Shown here one piece after another: positions 1-11,546 of a stretch of DNA of 64,000 bases; position 1 is the stretch's first letter; the number at the start of each line of letters is the position of its first letter. Position numbers and translations under genes: made by a program. The stretch is taken from positions 22,727,142-22,791,141 of the forward strand of contig CM060121.1 in assembly GCA_030522415.1 (NCBI GenBank), given 5' to 3'. The notes under the pieces are model-generated. The model was given only the letters and a program-made list of their open reading frames with translations. It was not told the DNA's origin and ran no database searches. The stretch comes from Channallabes apus. Lineage: Eukaryota; Chordata; Actinopteri; Siluriformes; Clariidae.

Positions 1-390
1 TGTTTGTATTCAGTCCTTTGTACATATGCTATCTATTTATCCATCTGTGGTTATTCCTTTCATTTCATTAACTAAGCAGTATTTCCCTGCTTTTTTAAGG
101 TACTGTAACATAGTTCTTTTAGTAGTTTACTGTTTTTGATCCATTGCTCTATCGATCTGTTTCCTTGATTTTGAACATGCTTCTTCTTTGTGTAACCCAG
201 ATTTGGTTATTTCTGTTATTTAAATACATAAATAAACCCCCAATTACATTTTGAATGTGTTGCATTAAAATAATGCGTTCCTTTGTTTGTTTTTTTATGA
301 TGTATTTCTTCCAGGAATTTAAAATAAAATTTTACGAAGAATCAAATATTGCAGTGTTGATTTACCAGTATACTACCCAACATCCTCATA
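1..390. other. Unannotated AT-rich DNA
   Basis: AT-rich sequence with short homopolymers. No coding signal, repeat family or RNA gene was recognised. Confidence 0.5.
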
Positions 391-2087
391 CAGTGGCTTG
401 CAAAAGTATTCGGCCCCCTTGAACTTTTCCACATTTTGTCACATTACAGCCACAAACATGAATAAATTTTATTGGAATTCCACGTGAAAGACCAATACAA
501 AGTGGTGTACACGTGAGAAGTGGAATGAAAATCATACATGATTCCAAACATTTTTTTTATAAATAAATAACTGAAAAGTGGGGTGTGCGTAATTATTCAG
601 CCCCCTGAGTCAATACTTTGTAGAACCACCTTTTCCTGCAATTACAGCTGCCAGTCTTTTAGGGTATGTCTCTACCAGCTTTGCACATCTAGAGACTGAA
701 ATCCTTGCCCATTCTTCTTTGCAAAACAGCTCCAGCTCAGTCAGATTAGATGGGACAGCGTTTGTGAACAGCAGTTTTCAGATCTTGCCACAGATTCTGG
801 ATTGGATTTAGATCTGGACTTTGACTGGGCCATTCTAACACATGGATATGTTTTGTTTTAAACCATTCCATTGTTGCCCTGGCTTTATGTTTAGGGTCGT
901 TGTCTTGCTGGAAGGTGAAGACACCTGGAAGGTGCTGGAAGGTGAAGACAGGGAAGCTGGTCAGAGTTGATGGAAAGATGGATGGAGCCAAACACAGGCC
1001 AATCTTGGAAGAAAACCTCTTGGGGTCTGCAAAAGACTTGAGACTGGGGCGGAGGTTTACATTTAGGCATTAGCATTCTTCCAAGATTGGCCTGTGTTTG
1101 GCTCCATCCATCTTTCCATCAACTCTGACCAGCTTCCCTGTCCCTGCTGAAGAGAAGCACCCCCAGAGCATGATGCTGCCACCACCATATTTGACAGGGG
1201 GGATGGTGTGTTCAGAGTGATGTGCAGTGTTCGTTTTCCGCCACACGTAGCATTTTGCATTTTGGCCAAAAAGTTCCATTTTGGTCTCATTTGACCAGAA
1301 CACCTTCTTCCACAGGTTTGCTGTGCAAATGGGACTTCTTATGGTTTTCTGTTAACAATGGCTTTCTTCTTGCCACTCTTCCATAAAGGCCAACTTTGTG
1401 CAGTGCACGACTAATAGTTGTCCTATGAACAGATTCCCCCACCTGAGCTGTAGATCTCTGCAGCTCGTCCAGAGTCACCATGGGCCTCTTGGCTGCATTT
1501 CTGATCAGCGCTCTCCTTGTTCGGCCTATGAGTTTAGGTGGACGGCCTTGTCTTGGTAGCTTTACAGTTGTGCCATACTCCTTCCATTTCTGAATGATCG
1601 CTTGAACAGTGCTCCGTGGGATGTTCAAGGCTTTGGAAATCTTTTTGTAGCCTAAGCCTGCTTTAAATTTCTCAATAACTTTATCCCTGACCTGTCTGGT
1701 ATGTTCTTTGGACTTCATGGTGTTGTTGCTCCCAATATTCTCTTAGACAACCTCTGAGGCCGTCACAGAGCAGCTGTATTTGTACTGACATTAGAGTACA
1801 CACAGGTGCACTCTATTTAGTCATTACCACTCCTCAGGCAATGTCTATGGCCAACTGACTGCACTCAGACCAAAGGGGGCTGAATAATTACGCACACCCC
1901 ACTTTGCAGTTATTTATTTGTAAAAAATGTTTGGAATCCTGTATGATTTTCGTTCCACTTCTCACGTGTACACCACTTTGTATTGGTCTTTCACGTGGAA
2001 TTCCAATGAAATTGATTCATGTTTGTGGCTGTAATGTGACAAAATGTGGAAAAGTTCAAGGGGGCCGAATACTTTTGCAAGCCACTG
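391..2087 (-). mobile_element. Tc1-like DNA transposon, full length but inactive
   Basis: The ends are inverted repeats of about 210 bp: CAGTGGCTTGC at 391 and its complement ending at 2087. The left flank is TA (389-390); the right dinucleotide is CA, probably a mutated TA target duplication. The transposase lies on the minus strand between the repeats. Length is about 1.7 kb, normal for the family. Tc1 elements move by cut and paste into TA. The broken transposase and an internal inversion make this copy non-autonomous. Confidence 0.93.
746..1718 (-). pseudogene. Tc1-like transposase, rearranged
   Basis: The minus strand from 1718 encodes an intact N-terminal paired-like DNA-binding half: a helix-turn-helix with NIPRSTVQAIIQKWK, a GRPPK hook, then TTISRALHKVGL. 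In a second frame (about 1303-1070) it reads GGGSIMLWGCFSSAGTG, around the first catalytic region. The C-terminal part (about 991-746) holds QQDNDPKH and [15 protein letters not shown], the second Asp and third acidic regions of the DDE domain. Frames are broken between 1070 and 1303. The segment at about 948-1075 is inverted, with a copied flank (see findings). A short duplication of VFTFQ precedes QQDND. A full-length protein cannot be made. Confidence 0.9.
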
Positions 2088-3523
2088 CATCTACATTTAA
2101 TAGAGAAAGTAAGGGGATTGCACATGCACTGTGAACCAAAAATCTACCTAGTGTTTAAACCAATAATGCTGTTACAATTAATTAACTGTTCTGTCCATCA
2201 AATGTCCTAAACAATATCAACCATTGCTTTTAATACATAATACTGAGTCAAGCAAACCTGCACCATAAATGAAATTACAATTTCTGAGTAAAAGTATCTA
2301 AAGTTATGAGCAGTTATGTGGCAGATTATGCTACAGCATCTAATTATTTATTATTTTTTTTTTTTTGGAAAAACTTTTTCCCTTGAGCTGAGCAAGGCTA
2401 TGTGCGTCAGCAACAGAGCAGATATACACAGTATGCGGAGATCCCAGAAACGACTGTAATGCAACTACAAGCTACTAAAATACAAGACTTACAAAACACA
2501 AACATATTTATTAATAGTTAATAATTTACTGAACCCCAGGTTTGGTCTCATTGTTTTAGTTGCATTTTTATAAAGACAAAAATAGTGCTGATTGGATTAA
2601 GAATTTTCCAGTCAGCTGGGAGAATGAACCTAAAGAACAGAGAAAGGGACACAATGAACTTGCTTCATTTGCTTTAATTTATTACTCGCATTTTTTTGGT
2701 TGTTTGTTTTCTTACCAGAATTAAAGCCTAAATTAATAGTAAATAAATACATGTGTAATTATTTGGCTGTGTTCAGATGCTTTACTAATTCATAAAACCT
2801 TGAGGGCATTACAAGAGATAAAATGTTTTACGCTAATTTAGTTAACACATTAATACAGGTTATATTAATGACTTATGGTTGATATAGACATGAGTAGACG
2901 GAGAGGAGTGAACATTGTATATTTTATTAGTTTTAGACAAAGGACATTATCTAGAACGATGAATAACACTGGTGAGTTTTATGGATAAACTTAAAGCACT
3001 GTTCGTAAAATTTAAACTTTTCCTAAACTGTAATAATTAAAATGCCAAAACAGAAAAATGTTCATTATTAGTATTGCTTTAAACTGACTACGTCTTGTCA
3101 CATTAAGTGATATAATAATATAATATTATCCTGCAATAGATGGACATTAATCCATCTGATAAAAGATATTGTTTAATAAATATAATATTTTAAATGTAAT
3201 ATTTCCACAAATAAATATCAATGATCTTGTGTCTCCTCTGGTTTCCTTTCCCTTCTGTATCATAACGTTCTGTTTATGTACATGTAGTAGAATATGCTCT
3301 GCTGTGAAAATTTAGATAAGATGTATAATTGCGAACAAAAGGAGTGGGCAGTCAGACAAAAATAGGTTTATTTAGAAACAAATGCATTCAGGTCAAGCAT
3401 CAAATTGCATCAAGCGACTTTATTGATCATGTTAGTAAAATTATTGTATTAAAACAGCAGCTGTAGTAGGGGGAAGGAAAAGGGGGTGGGGGATAAAATA
3501 TATGAATAAAACCGTAACTTATA
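2088..3523. other. Unannotated AT-rich DNA
   Basis: About 1.4 kb of AT-rich sequence without recognisable coding potential, repeat ends or RNA genes. 3522-3523 is the TA target site of the next element. Confidence 0.5.
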
Positions 3524-4339
3524 TACTCAGCAAAAAAAGAAACGTCCTCTGACTTTCAACTGTTTTTACTTTCAGTAAACTTAATGTGTAAATATTTGTA
3601 TGAACACTAAAAGAGTCAACACCATAAGACATAAACTAAAAATGTTTCACAATGTGTCCCTGAATGAAGGGAGGCTCAAAATCAGTCAGTACCAGTCAGT
3701 ATCTGGTGGCCACCAGCTGCTTGAAGTACTGCAGTGCATCTCCTCCTCATGGACTGGACCAGATTTGTCAGTTCTTGCTGTGAGATGGAGGGATTGTGTG
3801 TTACTGGTGTGACTCGGGCAGTTGTTGTGGCCATCCTGTACCTGTCACACAGGTGTGAGATTCGGATGTACCCATCCTGTGCAGGTGTTGTTACACGTGG
3901 TCTTCCACTGCGAGGATGATCAGCTGTCCTTCCTGTCTCCCTGTAGCGCTGTCTTAGGCGTCTCACAGTGCGGACATGCCGATTTATTGCCCTAGCCATA
4001 TCAGCAGTCCTCATGCCTCCCTGCAGCATGCCTAATGCACGTTCACGCAGATGAGCAGGGACCCTGGGCATCTTTCTTTGGGTGTTTTTCACAGTTGGTA
4101 GACAAGTCCTGCGTTTTTAGAACTGTGACCTTAAATGCCTACTTTCTGTAAGCTGTTAAGGTCTTAACGACCATTCCACAGGTGCATGTTAATTAATTGA
4201 CTATGCTTAATTGAACATGCATGGAAAACATTGTTTAAACCCTTTACAATGAAGATCTGTAAAGTTATTTTGGATTTTCACAACATTATTGTTGAAATAC
4301 ACAGTCCTGAAAAAGGGATATTTCTTTTTTTGCTGAGTA
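3524..4339 (-). mobile_element. Internally deleted Tc1-like element, copy 1
   Basis: The inverted ends start TACTCAGCAAAAAAAG and finish with the complement. A TA duplication lies at 3522-3523 and 4340-4341. Length is 816 bp, about half an autonomous Tc1 element. A near-identical copy with the same internal junction lies at 44090-44916, so the deleted form itself has been mobilised, presumably by a transposase supplied in trans. Confidence 0.92.
3682..4092 (-). CDS. Tc1-derived protein with only the DNA-binding domain (136 aa)
   Basis: The ORF begins MKNTQRKMPRVPAHLRERAL and encodes the bipartite paired-like helix-turn-helix of Tc1/Tcb1-type transposases, with a GRPRVTTPAQDG linker between the halves. 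After about residue 103 (NPSIS) it jumps in frame to the family's last ~30 residues (NLVQSMRRRCTAVLQAAGG). The DDE catalytic core is missing. The end differs from copy 2 (HQILTGTD against QTTY). If expressed it could bind element ends but not cut. A role as repressor is inference only; it may be a passive relic. Confidence 0.6.
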   Translation of the reverse strand: MKNTQRKMPRVPAHLRERALGMLQGGMRTADMARAINRHVRTVRRLRQRYRETGRTADHPRSGRPRVTTPAQDGYIRISHLCDRYRMATTTARVTPVTHNPSISQQELTNLVQSMRRRCTAVLQAAGGHQILTGTD

Positions 4340-4358
4340 TATAAATGAATACAGTATT

Positions 4359-4800
4359 GATGGTGATGTGGTTGTTGATTTGAGGGTGTGAAGACTGGCC
4401 CTGTGTGAAACAGCTCAGAGAGTAAACTTCAGCAGAATGACACCAGAATGACACCTGGATAGGAAAGGAGCACATCACCAGCTTCAAAATTAAAGGTCAT
4501 CAAAAGGGGGCAGCCTGGACAGAGCCAACGAGCTGAATTATCATTTTAGCAGGTTTAGCACAGGAAACCTGATGGGCTGTTTCACACAAGGCCAGTCTTC
4601 ACACCCTCAAAACAACACCCACATCACCATCATCAGCAGTTGCTAATACAGCTTGTTGTTGTGCTGAAGTTTACTCTCCAGCTTTTGTTGATATGAGTCC
4701 TTGCACTCCCTCAGTTTCACCCTCAGTTCCTGCAGTATCCTTTTCAGTTCATCCTTCTCCCCAGACATGGTGGCTCTCTTTTTCTTGTTTAATCTTTTTT
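4359..4800. mobile_element. Scrambled non-LTR LINE fragment (Jockey/Rex1-like)
   Basis: The minus strand from 4768 reads MSGEKDELKRILQELRVKLR, the linker between endonuclease and reverse transcriptase in fish Jockey/Rex1-like LINEs. The plus strand at about 4512-4570 reads DRANELNYHFSRFSTGN, the next part of the same linker. The two pieces face opposite ways. The sequence around 4359-4412 is repeated inverted at 4578-4631. A related scrambled copy lies at 5790-6310. No complete ORF remains. Confidence 0.6.
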
Positions 4801-4852
4801 TCTAATCGCTGGTCATCCAAGGCTTGTTGGTGGGATATTGTTGTTAGAGGGA

Positions 4853-4853
<1 letters not shown>

Positions 4854-4886
<33 letters not shown>
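4854..4886. repeat. (ATT)n microsatellite
   Basis: Uninterrupted TTA/ATT trinucleotide repeat of about 11 units. Confidence 0.95.
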
Positions 4887-5304
4887 GGTGTTTTGATAGT
4901 TCATATAGTCAGTAATAGAAGTAGAAGAATATAAGAATAAAATCACATGAGTTTAAATACATTATTGCAGATGATATAGAAAAAACTACCTGGAATTTCA
5001 AAATAAGAAAGAAATGAAATTAGCAAATTGTCAGTGTATGTATATATGTGTGCATAAAGTGCCAGTGAATATTAGGATATGTATATAAGTAGCTTTTGTC
5101 ATCTGTTACCTGCAGCCTGTTGCAAAATGAACTCCACTGTCTCTGTATGGGATCATGTAGTAGGTGAAACTTAGTGTGTACTATATTTAATTCTATTTTT
5201 ACTTCTATTTATTGTTATTTTTCTTTACATTTTTATTTCTTTAATTAAATTTTTTTCCTTGTCTAATCTATTTTTCCCTTTCTTCCCAGTAAATTAATCA
5301 AAGC

Positions 5305-5369
5305 AAATGTATAACCAAGACAAAGCAATTTCCCTTTGGGATTAATAAAGTTCTTTGAATCTTGAATGT
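5305..5369 (+). repeat. LINE-type 3' tail fragment
   Basis: The sequence TTTGGGATTAATAAAG followed by TTGAATCTTGAAT resembles the 3' ends of fish non-LTR elements. A related TTGAATCTTGAAT tail occurs at 60870-60898. A SINE has inserted into it; GAATCTTGAATGT is duplicated at 5357-5369 and 5711-5723. Family assignment is tentative. Confidence 0.4.
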
Positions 5370-5710
5370 GGCGGCACGGTGGTGTAGTGGTTAGCACTGT
5401 CGCCTTGCACCTCCATGGTCTGGGTTCGATTCCCGGCCAGGCTCGATTCCCGTCTCTGTGTGCATGGAGTTTGCATGTTCTCCCCGTACTTGGTGGGTTT
5501 CCTCCGGGTACTCCGGTTTCCTCCCACAGTCATGCAGATTAGGCTAATTGGTGTTCCCAAATTGACCATAGTGTGTGAATGTGTGTGCTCTGCGATGGTT
5601 TGGCACGCTGTCCAGGGTGTACCCTGCCTCGTGCCCAGAGTCTCCTGGAATAGGCTCCAGGTCCCCGCGACCCTAAATACAGGATAAAGCGGTATAGAAG
5701 ATGAATGAAT
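5370..5710 (+). mobile_element. tRNA-derived SINE, full-length copy
   Basis: It starts GGCGGCACGGTGGTGTAGTG, with an A-box-like GTAGTGGTTAGCAC and a B box GGTTCGATTCC at 5423-5433, the internal RNA polymerase III promoter of tRNA-derived SINEs. It ends in a GAATGAATGAAT tail. A 13-bp target duplication (5357-5369, 5711-5723) shows retroposition. Other copies in this window: 9047, 10425, 45612, 46228, 55668, 56039, and fragments. Confidence 0.88.
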
Positions 5711-5789
5711 GAATCTTGAATGTTGAAACAATTTTCCATGATTGATCCTAAGTTTGTTGAGTGATCTGTTATCCCTCACCGTCTCCAAC

Positions 5790-6310
5790 CTGTCCAGGAA
5801 ACACTAAAGACGCATACAAAGCTATCGCTCTCCCCCCACTCAGCAATTCTAATCACAATCTGGTCTTGTTAACATCTCTGTAAATTCCAGCAGCTGATTG
5901 GAATAGGGTATGAAAACTGGCCCTGTGTGAAACATCCCAGCCAGGGTTCCTGTGCTAAATCTGTTAAAATGCTAATTCAGCTCGCTGGTTCTGTCCATTC
6001 TGTCCCCATCTTGACGGTATCATTATGCTGAAGTTTACTCTCTAGGCTGTTTTAAACAGGCCCAGTCTTCACACCCTTAATCAACACCCACATCACCATC
6101 ATCAACAACTGCTCAGCACCCATTCTCACAACCCCCCCAGCACTGAAACCAGCACACCACCCTCACAGTGACAGCTACTGTAGCGAAGTGTGAAGACAGC
6201 TGGTTAAACTCAACAAGGCTGCAGGCCCTGATGGTATCTAAAATCTAGTGATGCTCAGCTGTCTGGTATCCTGCAATACATCTTCAACCTGAGTCTCCTC
6301 CTTCGTACCG
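5790..6310 (+). mobile_element. LINE fragment (Jockey/Rex1-like) with an inverted segment
   Basis: The plus strand at about 5806-5885 reads AYKAIALPPLSNSNHNLVLL, matching the end of a LINE endonuclease domain. At 6208-6235 it reads LNKAAGPDGI, the start of the reverse-transcriptase domain. Between them, about 5895-6055 lies in the opposite orientation and carries LESKLQHN and SELN from the linker. Its outer edge repeats the GPVFTP-like sequence of the following plus segment. The structure matches the scrambled copy at 4359-4800. Confidence 0.6.
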
Positions 6311-7904
6311 CCATAAGGCAGTACAAAGCTTTACTCTCAGCTTTACTACCAGCTCTACACCCATGGCGTCTCCTACTGATCTCTTGCCTGATTCCGGTAA
6401 AAAAACACTGGTTTGGAGAGCGTGAGCAACTTAGCACCTGTGTACTTAAACACAGCGCCACCATGTTGGGCCCACTTCTCGCAAAAAGTGATGACGGCAA
6501 CAGAAGGGCCATAAAAAAAGTGCAAAACTTGTATTGTTGTCATATTAAGTGTTTAATAAAAAAAGACTAAGTTAAAAAGTGGCAAAAAGGTACTAACTAA
6601 GGAGCCTGCTGTAACAGCCTGCTGCTCTCACAGTGCTACGGAGCTAGGACAGTTTGTACCGTGGTGGCTGAATTAACCAAGCCCTTACTATGTTCTTTAT
6701 GTGCAAAAAAATATGAATAATTGTTCACCTTTTGTGAAGAATAATGGGCTAAAAATTATATTTCTCAAGGACAAGAAATGTACTCTTAGACGCACACATA
6801 ATCAGAAATAACGTTCCAAAAAACCAAATCAACTTAACCTATAAAATATATAGAACGTTCAAAGTAGAAAAGAATTTTAACTCAAGAATCACACCTATGC
6901 ATAGGATTAAAACACATTGAATAAATGCATAAGAAAAATATTAAGTAATATTAAAATTTGTTACAATTAAATGTAATTGACTTCTTTGCAAACCTTACAA
7001 ATTTCACATACTCAAGTGCAAATGCATTAAACTATGTTGAATTTTATATCCTTTTATGTTAAATACAAAAATCTTAGTTTCTAGAAAGTTTGCAAGATCA
7101 CTCCTCTTCAGAATAATGTTGATAATTGTTATTATATGTACTCTACCCAGGCAAAAAAAAAAAAAAAACTCATTTAACTCAGCAATCAAGTAAAAGCCTT
7201 CCATTGGATTGTTAGTGCAATGTTAGTGTCAGTTTACAAGAAGCTATTTAACCCTAACTGTTGCACTGAGTAGCATCTCATTTTCTAAACAACCATGTCA
7301 AAAGCCATATCCTGTGGCCATATCTTGTGAAATTATGTATTTCATTCTCTCAAAATCACATTTGTAATCCAAAATCTGACAAACGTGTATTCCAAATAAT
7401 TTATACATGCAAAAAGACATGAGCAAACCCATAAGACCAGGAGGAAGACTTAATGCAATCTCCAAATTAGGTCTCCAATCTTGCCACTCAACGCCCACAC
7501 TGCCTTTAAAAATTACTCCTCTGAGTCTTCCTGTAAGTAAAGTTCTTATAAGCTCAAACATACACCTGTCTCCCTAGACTTGTGTGCTTCTGAGTCCCAT
7601 TCAGATAGAAAAAAGTTGTCTGCTGTCTTTGCATACAGTACATTGCACCACCTGTTTAGCACAAACCTGTGTGCTTCTGATGACACTGGACCTGCTGAGG
7701 ATCAACCCACAGAACCGCGACATTCACAGAGACAACGTGGCACATAGCATTTTATTACGAACTACCTACTTTGCAGCTTAAAATAAGCATTCGTTAAAAA
7801 ACTGATGTTGCGATATTGGCATGCTTCCCGTGTGTTCTGTCCATGTTACACAAGATATACAAATAATTAAAACTTAGATGATTTTTTTTCTAACTTGCTA
7901 AGAT
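6311..7904. other. Unannotated AT-rich DNA with one small dispersed repeat
   Basis: No coding signal was recognised. The stretch AAGTAAAAGCCTTCCATTGG (about 7190-7209) recurs at about 21096-21115, suggesting a shared dispersed repeat of unknown type. Confidence 0.4.
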
Positions 7905-8130
7905 TTGAGTTTTTTTAACTGTAGTGCACAGAAGCACCAAGCCCCCTCTATGTCTACCTGTTTCATGGAGCAACAGCACCTCAATTTCTGTAGAGCTCAT
8001 TGCTACCTAATTCATGACTGCAGGTTTCCTGAGTCCTGTGGCAGCAAAACAACCTCAGATCATCACCCCTCCACCACATGCTTGCTAGCTAGTATACCAT
8101 GTTTGTGGTTATCAGAGGTGGACTTTTACT
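7905..8130 (-). mobile_element. Decayed Tc1-like transposase fragment
   Basis: The minus strand reads CGGGVMI*GCFAATGLRKPA (about 8080-8020), the motif around the first catalytic Asp region of Tc1-like transposases, with an in-frame stop. No inverted ends were found nearby. Confidence 0.6.
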
Positions 8131-8359
8131 TCAGTGAAATTTTAAAGAACGGGTTAAAAGAATAGAGCGTTTCGGGGGTGATCGGCACACCTGAGCTCCT
8201 ACTCTGTTTTCTCCTTACATGTAGTATGGAATATGATGATAGAATATGGTGCTGTGCATGATGACTAACCTCACCACCTTGGTGTCATCAATGCAAAATG
8301 ATATTGCTCCAGACGTTTGTGGTTCGAATGCAGTAATGCTCTTTTTTTTCTTAGCCACC

Positions 8360-9175
8360 CAATGAAAATTTAAGTCTATTTCTGATTATTCTGTTTTGAA
8401 AAGAAACATTCATATAAACAATAAATTAAACAATCTGATCTTGGACTCAGATGCACACACCCGGGAAGAAGGCCCTTAATTTTTAACCAACCATTCCCTC
8501 TGTATAAGATTTAATTTTTAAATTATGTTTCTAAAAAGATAATCAAATTTTTAGATGATAAATTTTGTGCAGTAACAGCTGACTGCTAATTACTCAACAA
8601 AGGTTTGGTCACTAATAAGCATTCCTGATTTCTGAATGTGTGCCCTGCAATGGATTGGCTGAGTGGTATAGAGAAAGAGTGCATGAAAGTGAAAGGATTT
8701 CCAATTGTTTTTTTTTTTTTTTTTTTTTTTTGGGGGGGGGGGGGGGCTGTATATTGGCATTTGCTGTGTTGTTGTTATCTATTTTTTTAGTCCCTTATAA
8801 ACAAAAATTATCAATTTGACAAAGTTCCATTCTTTTTCCAATGACTGTAACAGTACAGCCGTGTAGATAAAAATGGAGTAGATTGAACAGCCCTTGTTCA
8901 AGGTTAATGAGTGTATAAGAAATGGTCTTGCAAAATCTATGCACTGAATATTTCATCCGTGTGTGAGGTGAACTGCCCCTTTGCTCCCTTGCAGGAAAGA
9001 GCTTATAATTAAAATTATGTGAAAGTAAAATTCTGAGAAGCTACTTATCTATACCGCTTTATCATGTATACAGGGTTGTAGGGGGCCAGGAGTTTATTCC
9101 AGGAGACTTGGGCCACAAGGCGGGATATACCCAATAACATTCACACACTACGGGGCAATTTGTGAACGCCAGTTA
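8360..9175. repeat. Duplicated genomic segment, copy 1
   Basis: The blocks AATGAAAATTTAAGTCTATT (about 8362), AAATTATGTTTCTAAAAAGA (about 8520) and the stretch 8875-9046 recur in order at 26420-26455 and 30485-30715. The SINE at 9047 occurs at the same position in the other copy (30720). This means an older duplication or a larger unclassified repeat containing the SINE, not two independent insertions. Copy 2 carries the piggyBac element. Confidence 0.6.
8708..8746. repeat. Poly(T)24-poly(G)15 tract
   Basis: Twenty-four T directly followed by fifteen G. Such a run could form unusual DNA structure on the G strand and is hard to sequence accurately. Confidence 0.9.
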
Positions 9176-9332
9176 GTCTAATCTGCATATCTTTGGACTG
9201 TGGGAGTAAAACCCATCAAGCAGGGAGAACATGCAAACTCCATTCACACAGACCTGAGGCGTGAGTCCAGCTCAGATCCTGGAGGCGCAAAGCGACAGTG
9301 CTAATCACTATAAGCCACCGTGCCACCCTTTA
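9047..9332 (-). mobile_element. tRNA-derived SINE, antisense copy
   Basis: Reverse complement of the family described at 5370, diverged. The conserved blocks TTTGGACTGTGGGAG and GAGAACATGCAAACTCCAT are visible. A 9-bp duplication AAGCTACTT flanks it (9038-9046, 9333-9341). Confidence 0.85.
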
Positions 9333-9341
9333 AAGCTACTT

Positions 9342-10412
9342 TAGGACAATACCTGCTATTAAAGAAACACGGTTTTCAGTGTAATAAAAGCTGCTTAAAT
9401 TGTCCTGAGTCACATTATATCGGGTGTTCAGTGGTTACAACTTTTTGTGAGTAAGGTTAACCTTTATGAAATCACACAGTGTCAAAATCTTAAACTTTTG
9501 AATCTATTATTAAGGACTGAACATTAGCCTCACTCTATCAGAGACAGATTCATTATCATTTTGATCCTTGGACCCACTCAAAGACATACTTTAAATATCA
9601 CCTTAGAAAATTGTGATCCAGATCCAAGTCCTTTTTTGATTCACTGTTTTTACATAATCATATGTAAAATTATTTTATTTATAGGAAACAATGAATCACT
9701 GACTTTAGCTACATTTTCACAAGCTGGGTCACAATTTATCTTATCACTTGGTTCCTTGACTTCCTCATCTACACTGTTAAAAAAGCCGCCCGAATGTAAA
9801 ATAGTTTAGTAACAAGTTGCACTGCTTTTTTAAGTTTACTCAATAATTTGAGAAATTTGTTGGCCGAACAAAATATTTCAAAAGGGTTTGATATTTTCAA
9901 AAGGTTTTACTTTGTTACACGTTTGGAGTGATGTTGTAAATTAACCGTGCATCTGCTTCATTGAGTTTTCATATAAGTAAGTTAACAAATATAACAATCA
10001 TAGATGAGCATTAGCGTCTCTCAAGTCAAACTAACACTTAAATTTTTATACCCTATAACAAAGTACTACATTTTGAGATGTCATTACATTACTTGGGCTA
10101 TACAACTGATTACATTTACTTAAAGTTGTATTACGAAGACCAAAAAGCGAAAAAAAAAAGTACTTTAGGGATGGAAACAAAATGCAATGAGTAAAAAAAC
10201 CCATTATCTTTTGTTTTCACCCCAAAGAACTTGTTCTCAAATTGTCTTCTCTCATATCTCGGGAATGATTGTATGCTATATATCATGTTTTTATGATATA
10301 TATCACTGCCATTTGTCATCTTAAGGATAGGAGGTTCCCACTTGGATGAACTTTTTTTTTCTCCTGCTGAGCTCTAAGTGTAGCCAATAACTGCTAACAA
10401 TTAAACCAAATT
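9342..10412. other. Unannotated AT-rich DNA
   Basis: No supported gene or transposon end. The short ORFs here have no recognisable domain. Confidence 0.45.
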
Positions 10413-10424
10413 ATAATGGGATAC

Positions 10425-10796
10425 AGGCGGCGCGGTGGTGTAGTGGTTAGCACTTGCCTTGCTCCTCCAGGGTCTGGGTTCGATTCCCGGCCAGGCTCGA
10501 TTCCCGTCTCTGTGTGCATGGAGTTTGCATGTTCTCCCCGTGCTTGGTGGGTTTCCTCCGGGTACTGTGGTTTCCTCCCACAGTCCAAAGACATGCAGAT
10601 TAGGCTAATTGGCGTTCCCAAATTGCCCATAGTGTGTGATTGGGTGTGTGAGTGTGTGTATGTGTGTGTGCCCTGCGATGGATTGGCACCCTGTCCAGGG
10701 TGTACCCCGCCTAGTGCCCGAAGTCTCCTGGGATAGGCTCCAGGTCCCCCGCGACCCTGAACACAGGATTAAGCGGTATAGAAGATGAATGAATGA
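10425..10796 (+). mobile_element. tRNA-derived SINE, full-length copy
   Basis: Same family as 5370. A box GTAGTGGTTAGCAC, B box GGTTCGATTCC and a GAATGAATGA tail are all present. A 12-bp duplication ATAATGGGATAC flanks it at 10413-10424 and 10797-10808. It is little diverged, so relatively young. Confidence 0.9.
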
Positions 10797-10808
10797 ATAA
10801 TGGGATAC

Positions 10809-11339
10809 CATTCAAGCTCAAACATTAAAAGGAGCTTAACGTATAAAGTCAGAAAAGTACTATGTCTATTAAATAAAATAAAAATAAAAAACTCCATCTA
10901 ATAGTACAGCATTAGGAAGGATGAAGCAGGTCTGGCAAGAAATAAGAATCAGGGTCACCAGCATCTCATCAGGCAGAAGAATAAAATGTATGTTTTTAGT
11001 GTGATACATGCGAGAAGATTCAATTTCAGGGTTTTGGTAGGTGCTTCCTATCACATCCCTCCGTACAAACAGTTTAGCAGCAAACAGGATATCCTCAAGA
11101 CTAACAACCATGTCATGCAGCATCCAGCAGATGGCGCCAGTAGAGCGGAGTATGGATATTAATATAACAACCTTTATTTTTTTTTATATTAATATAAAAT
11201 CTTTTATTTTAAAATAAATGTTTAAAACTCTGAGATCCCGCATTTGCAACTGCCCTGCTTGTTTATAATAAATTTTAACTTAATAAACGAGCGAGGTCTG
11301 AAAATACGATTACTACGTGCTGTATACACTTAGTCTGCT
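10809..11339. other. Unannotated DNA before the Tigger-like ORF
   Basis: AT-rich sequence with no recognised family and no inverted repeat pairing with the region after 13292. Confidence 0.4.
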
Positions 11340-11546
11340 GAGCGTCACGTGATCACAGCTGAGCCAATGATTCTTCTCACCCTCTCTTGCTGCGGGATTG
11401 TGGGTAATCATCTCCCATACTGGGTCTCCGAGGGCGAGCGCGTATTGTTTACTATGGGTTTGTAATCACATTTACACGTGAAGCATTAAAAAAAAAAACT
11501 TTGTGTTTAAGCGTAGCGACACTTTTTAAGTACCTGTATTGTACCA
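11340..11546 (+). promoter_or_regulatory. Possible promoter of the Tigger-like ORF
   Basis: This stretch is richer in GC and CpG than its surroundings. It contains an E-box CACGTG at 11346-11351 and a CCAAT box at 11364-11368, and ends just before the start codon at 11547. No TATA box is obvious. The assignment is inferred from position and motifs only. Confidence 0.35.

Noticed and set aside
5385..5433. Possible tRNA gene
   Set aside because: A- and B-box motifs are present but they belong to a repeated SINE with target duplications. No cloverleaf or anticodon context supports a tRNA.
7004..7561. 66-aa and 87-aa minus-strand ORFs
   Set aside because: No domain, splice signal or repeat-protein motif was recognised. 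They are consistent with random ORFs in AT-rich DNA.
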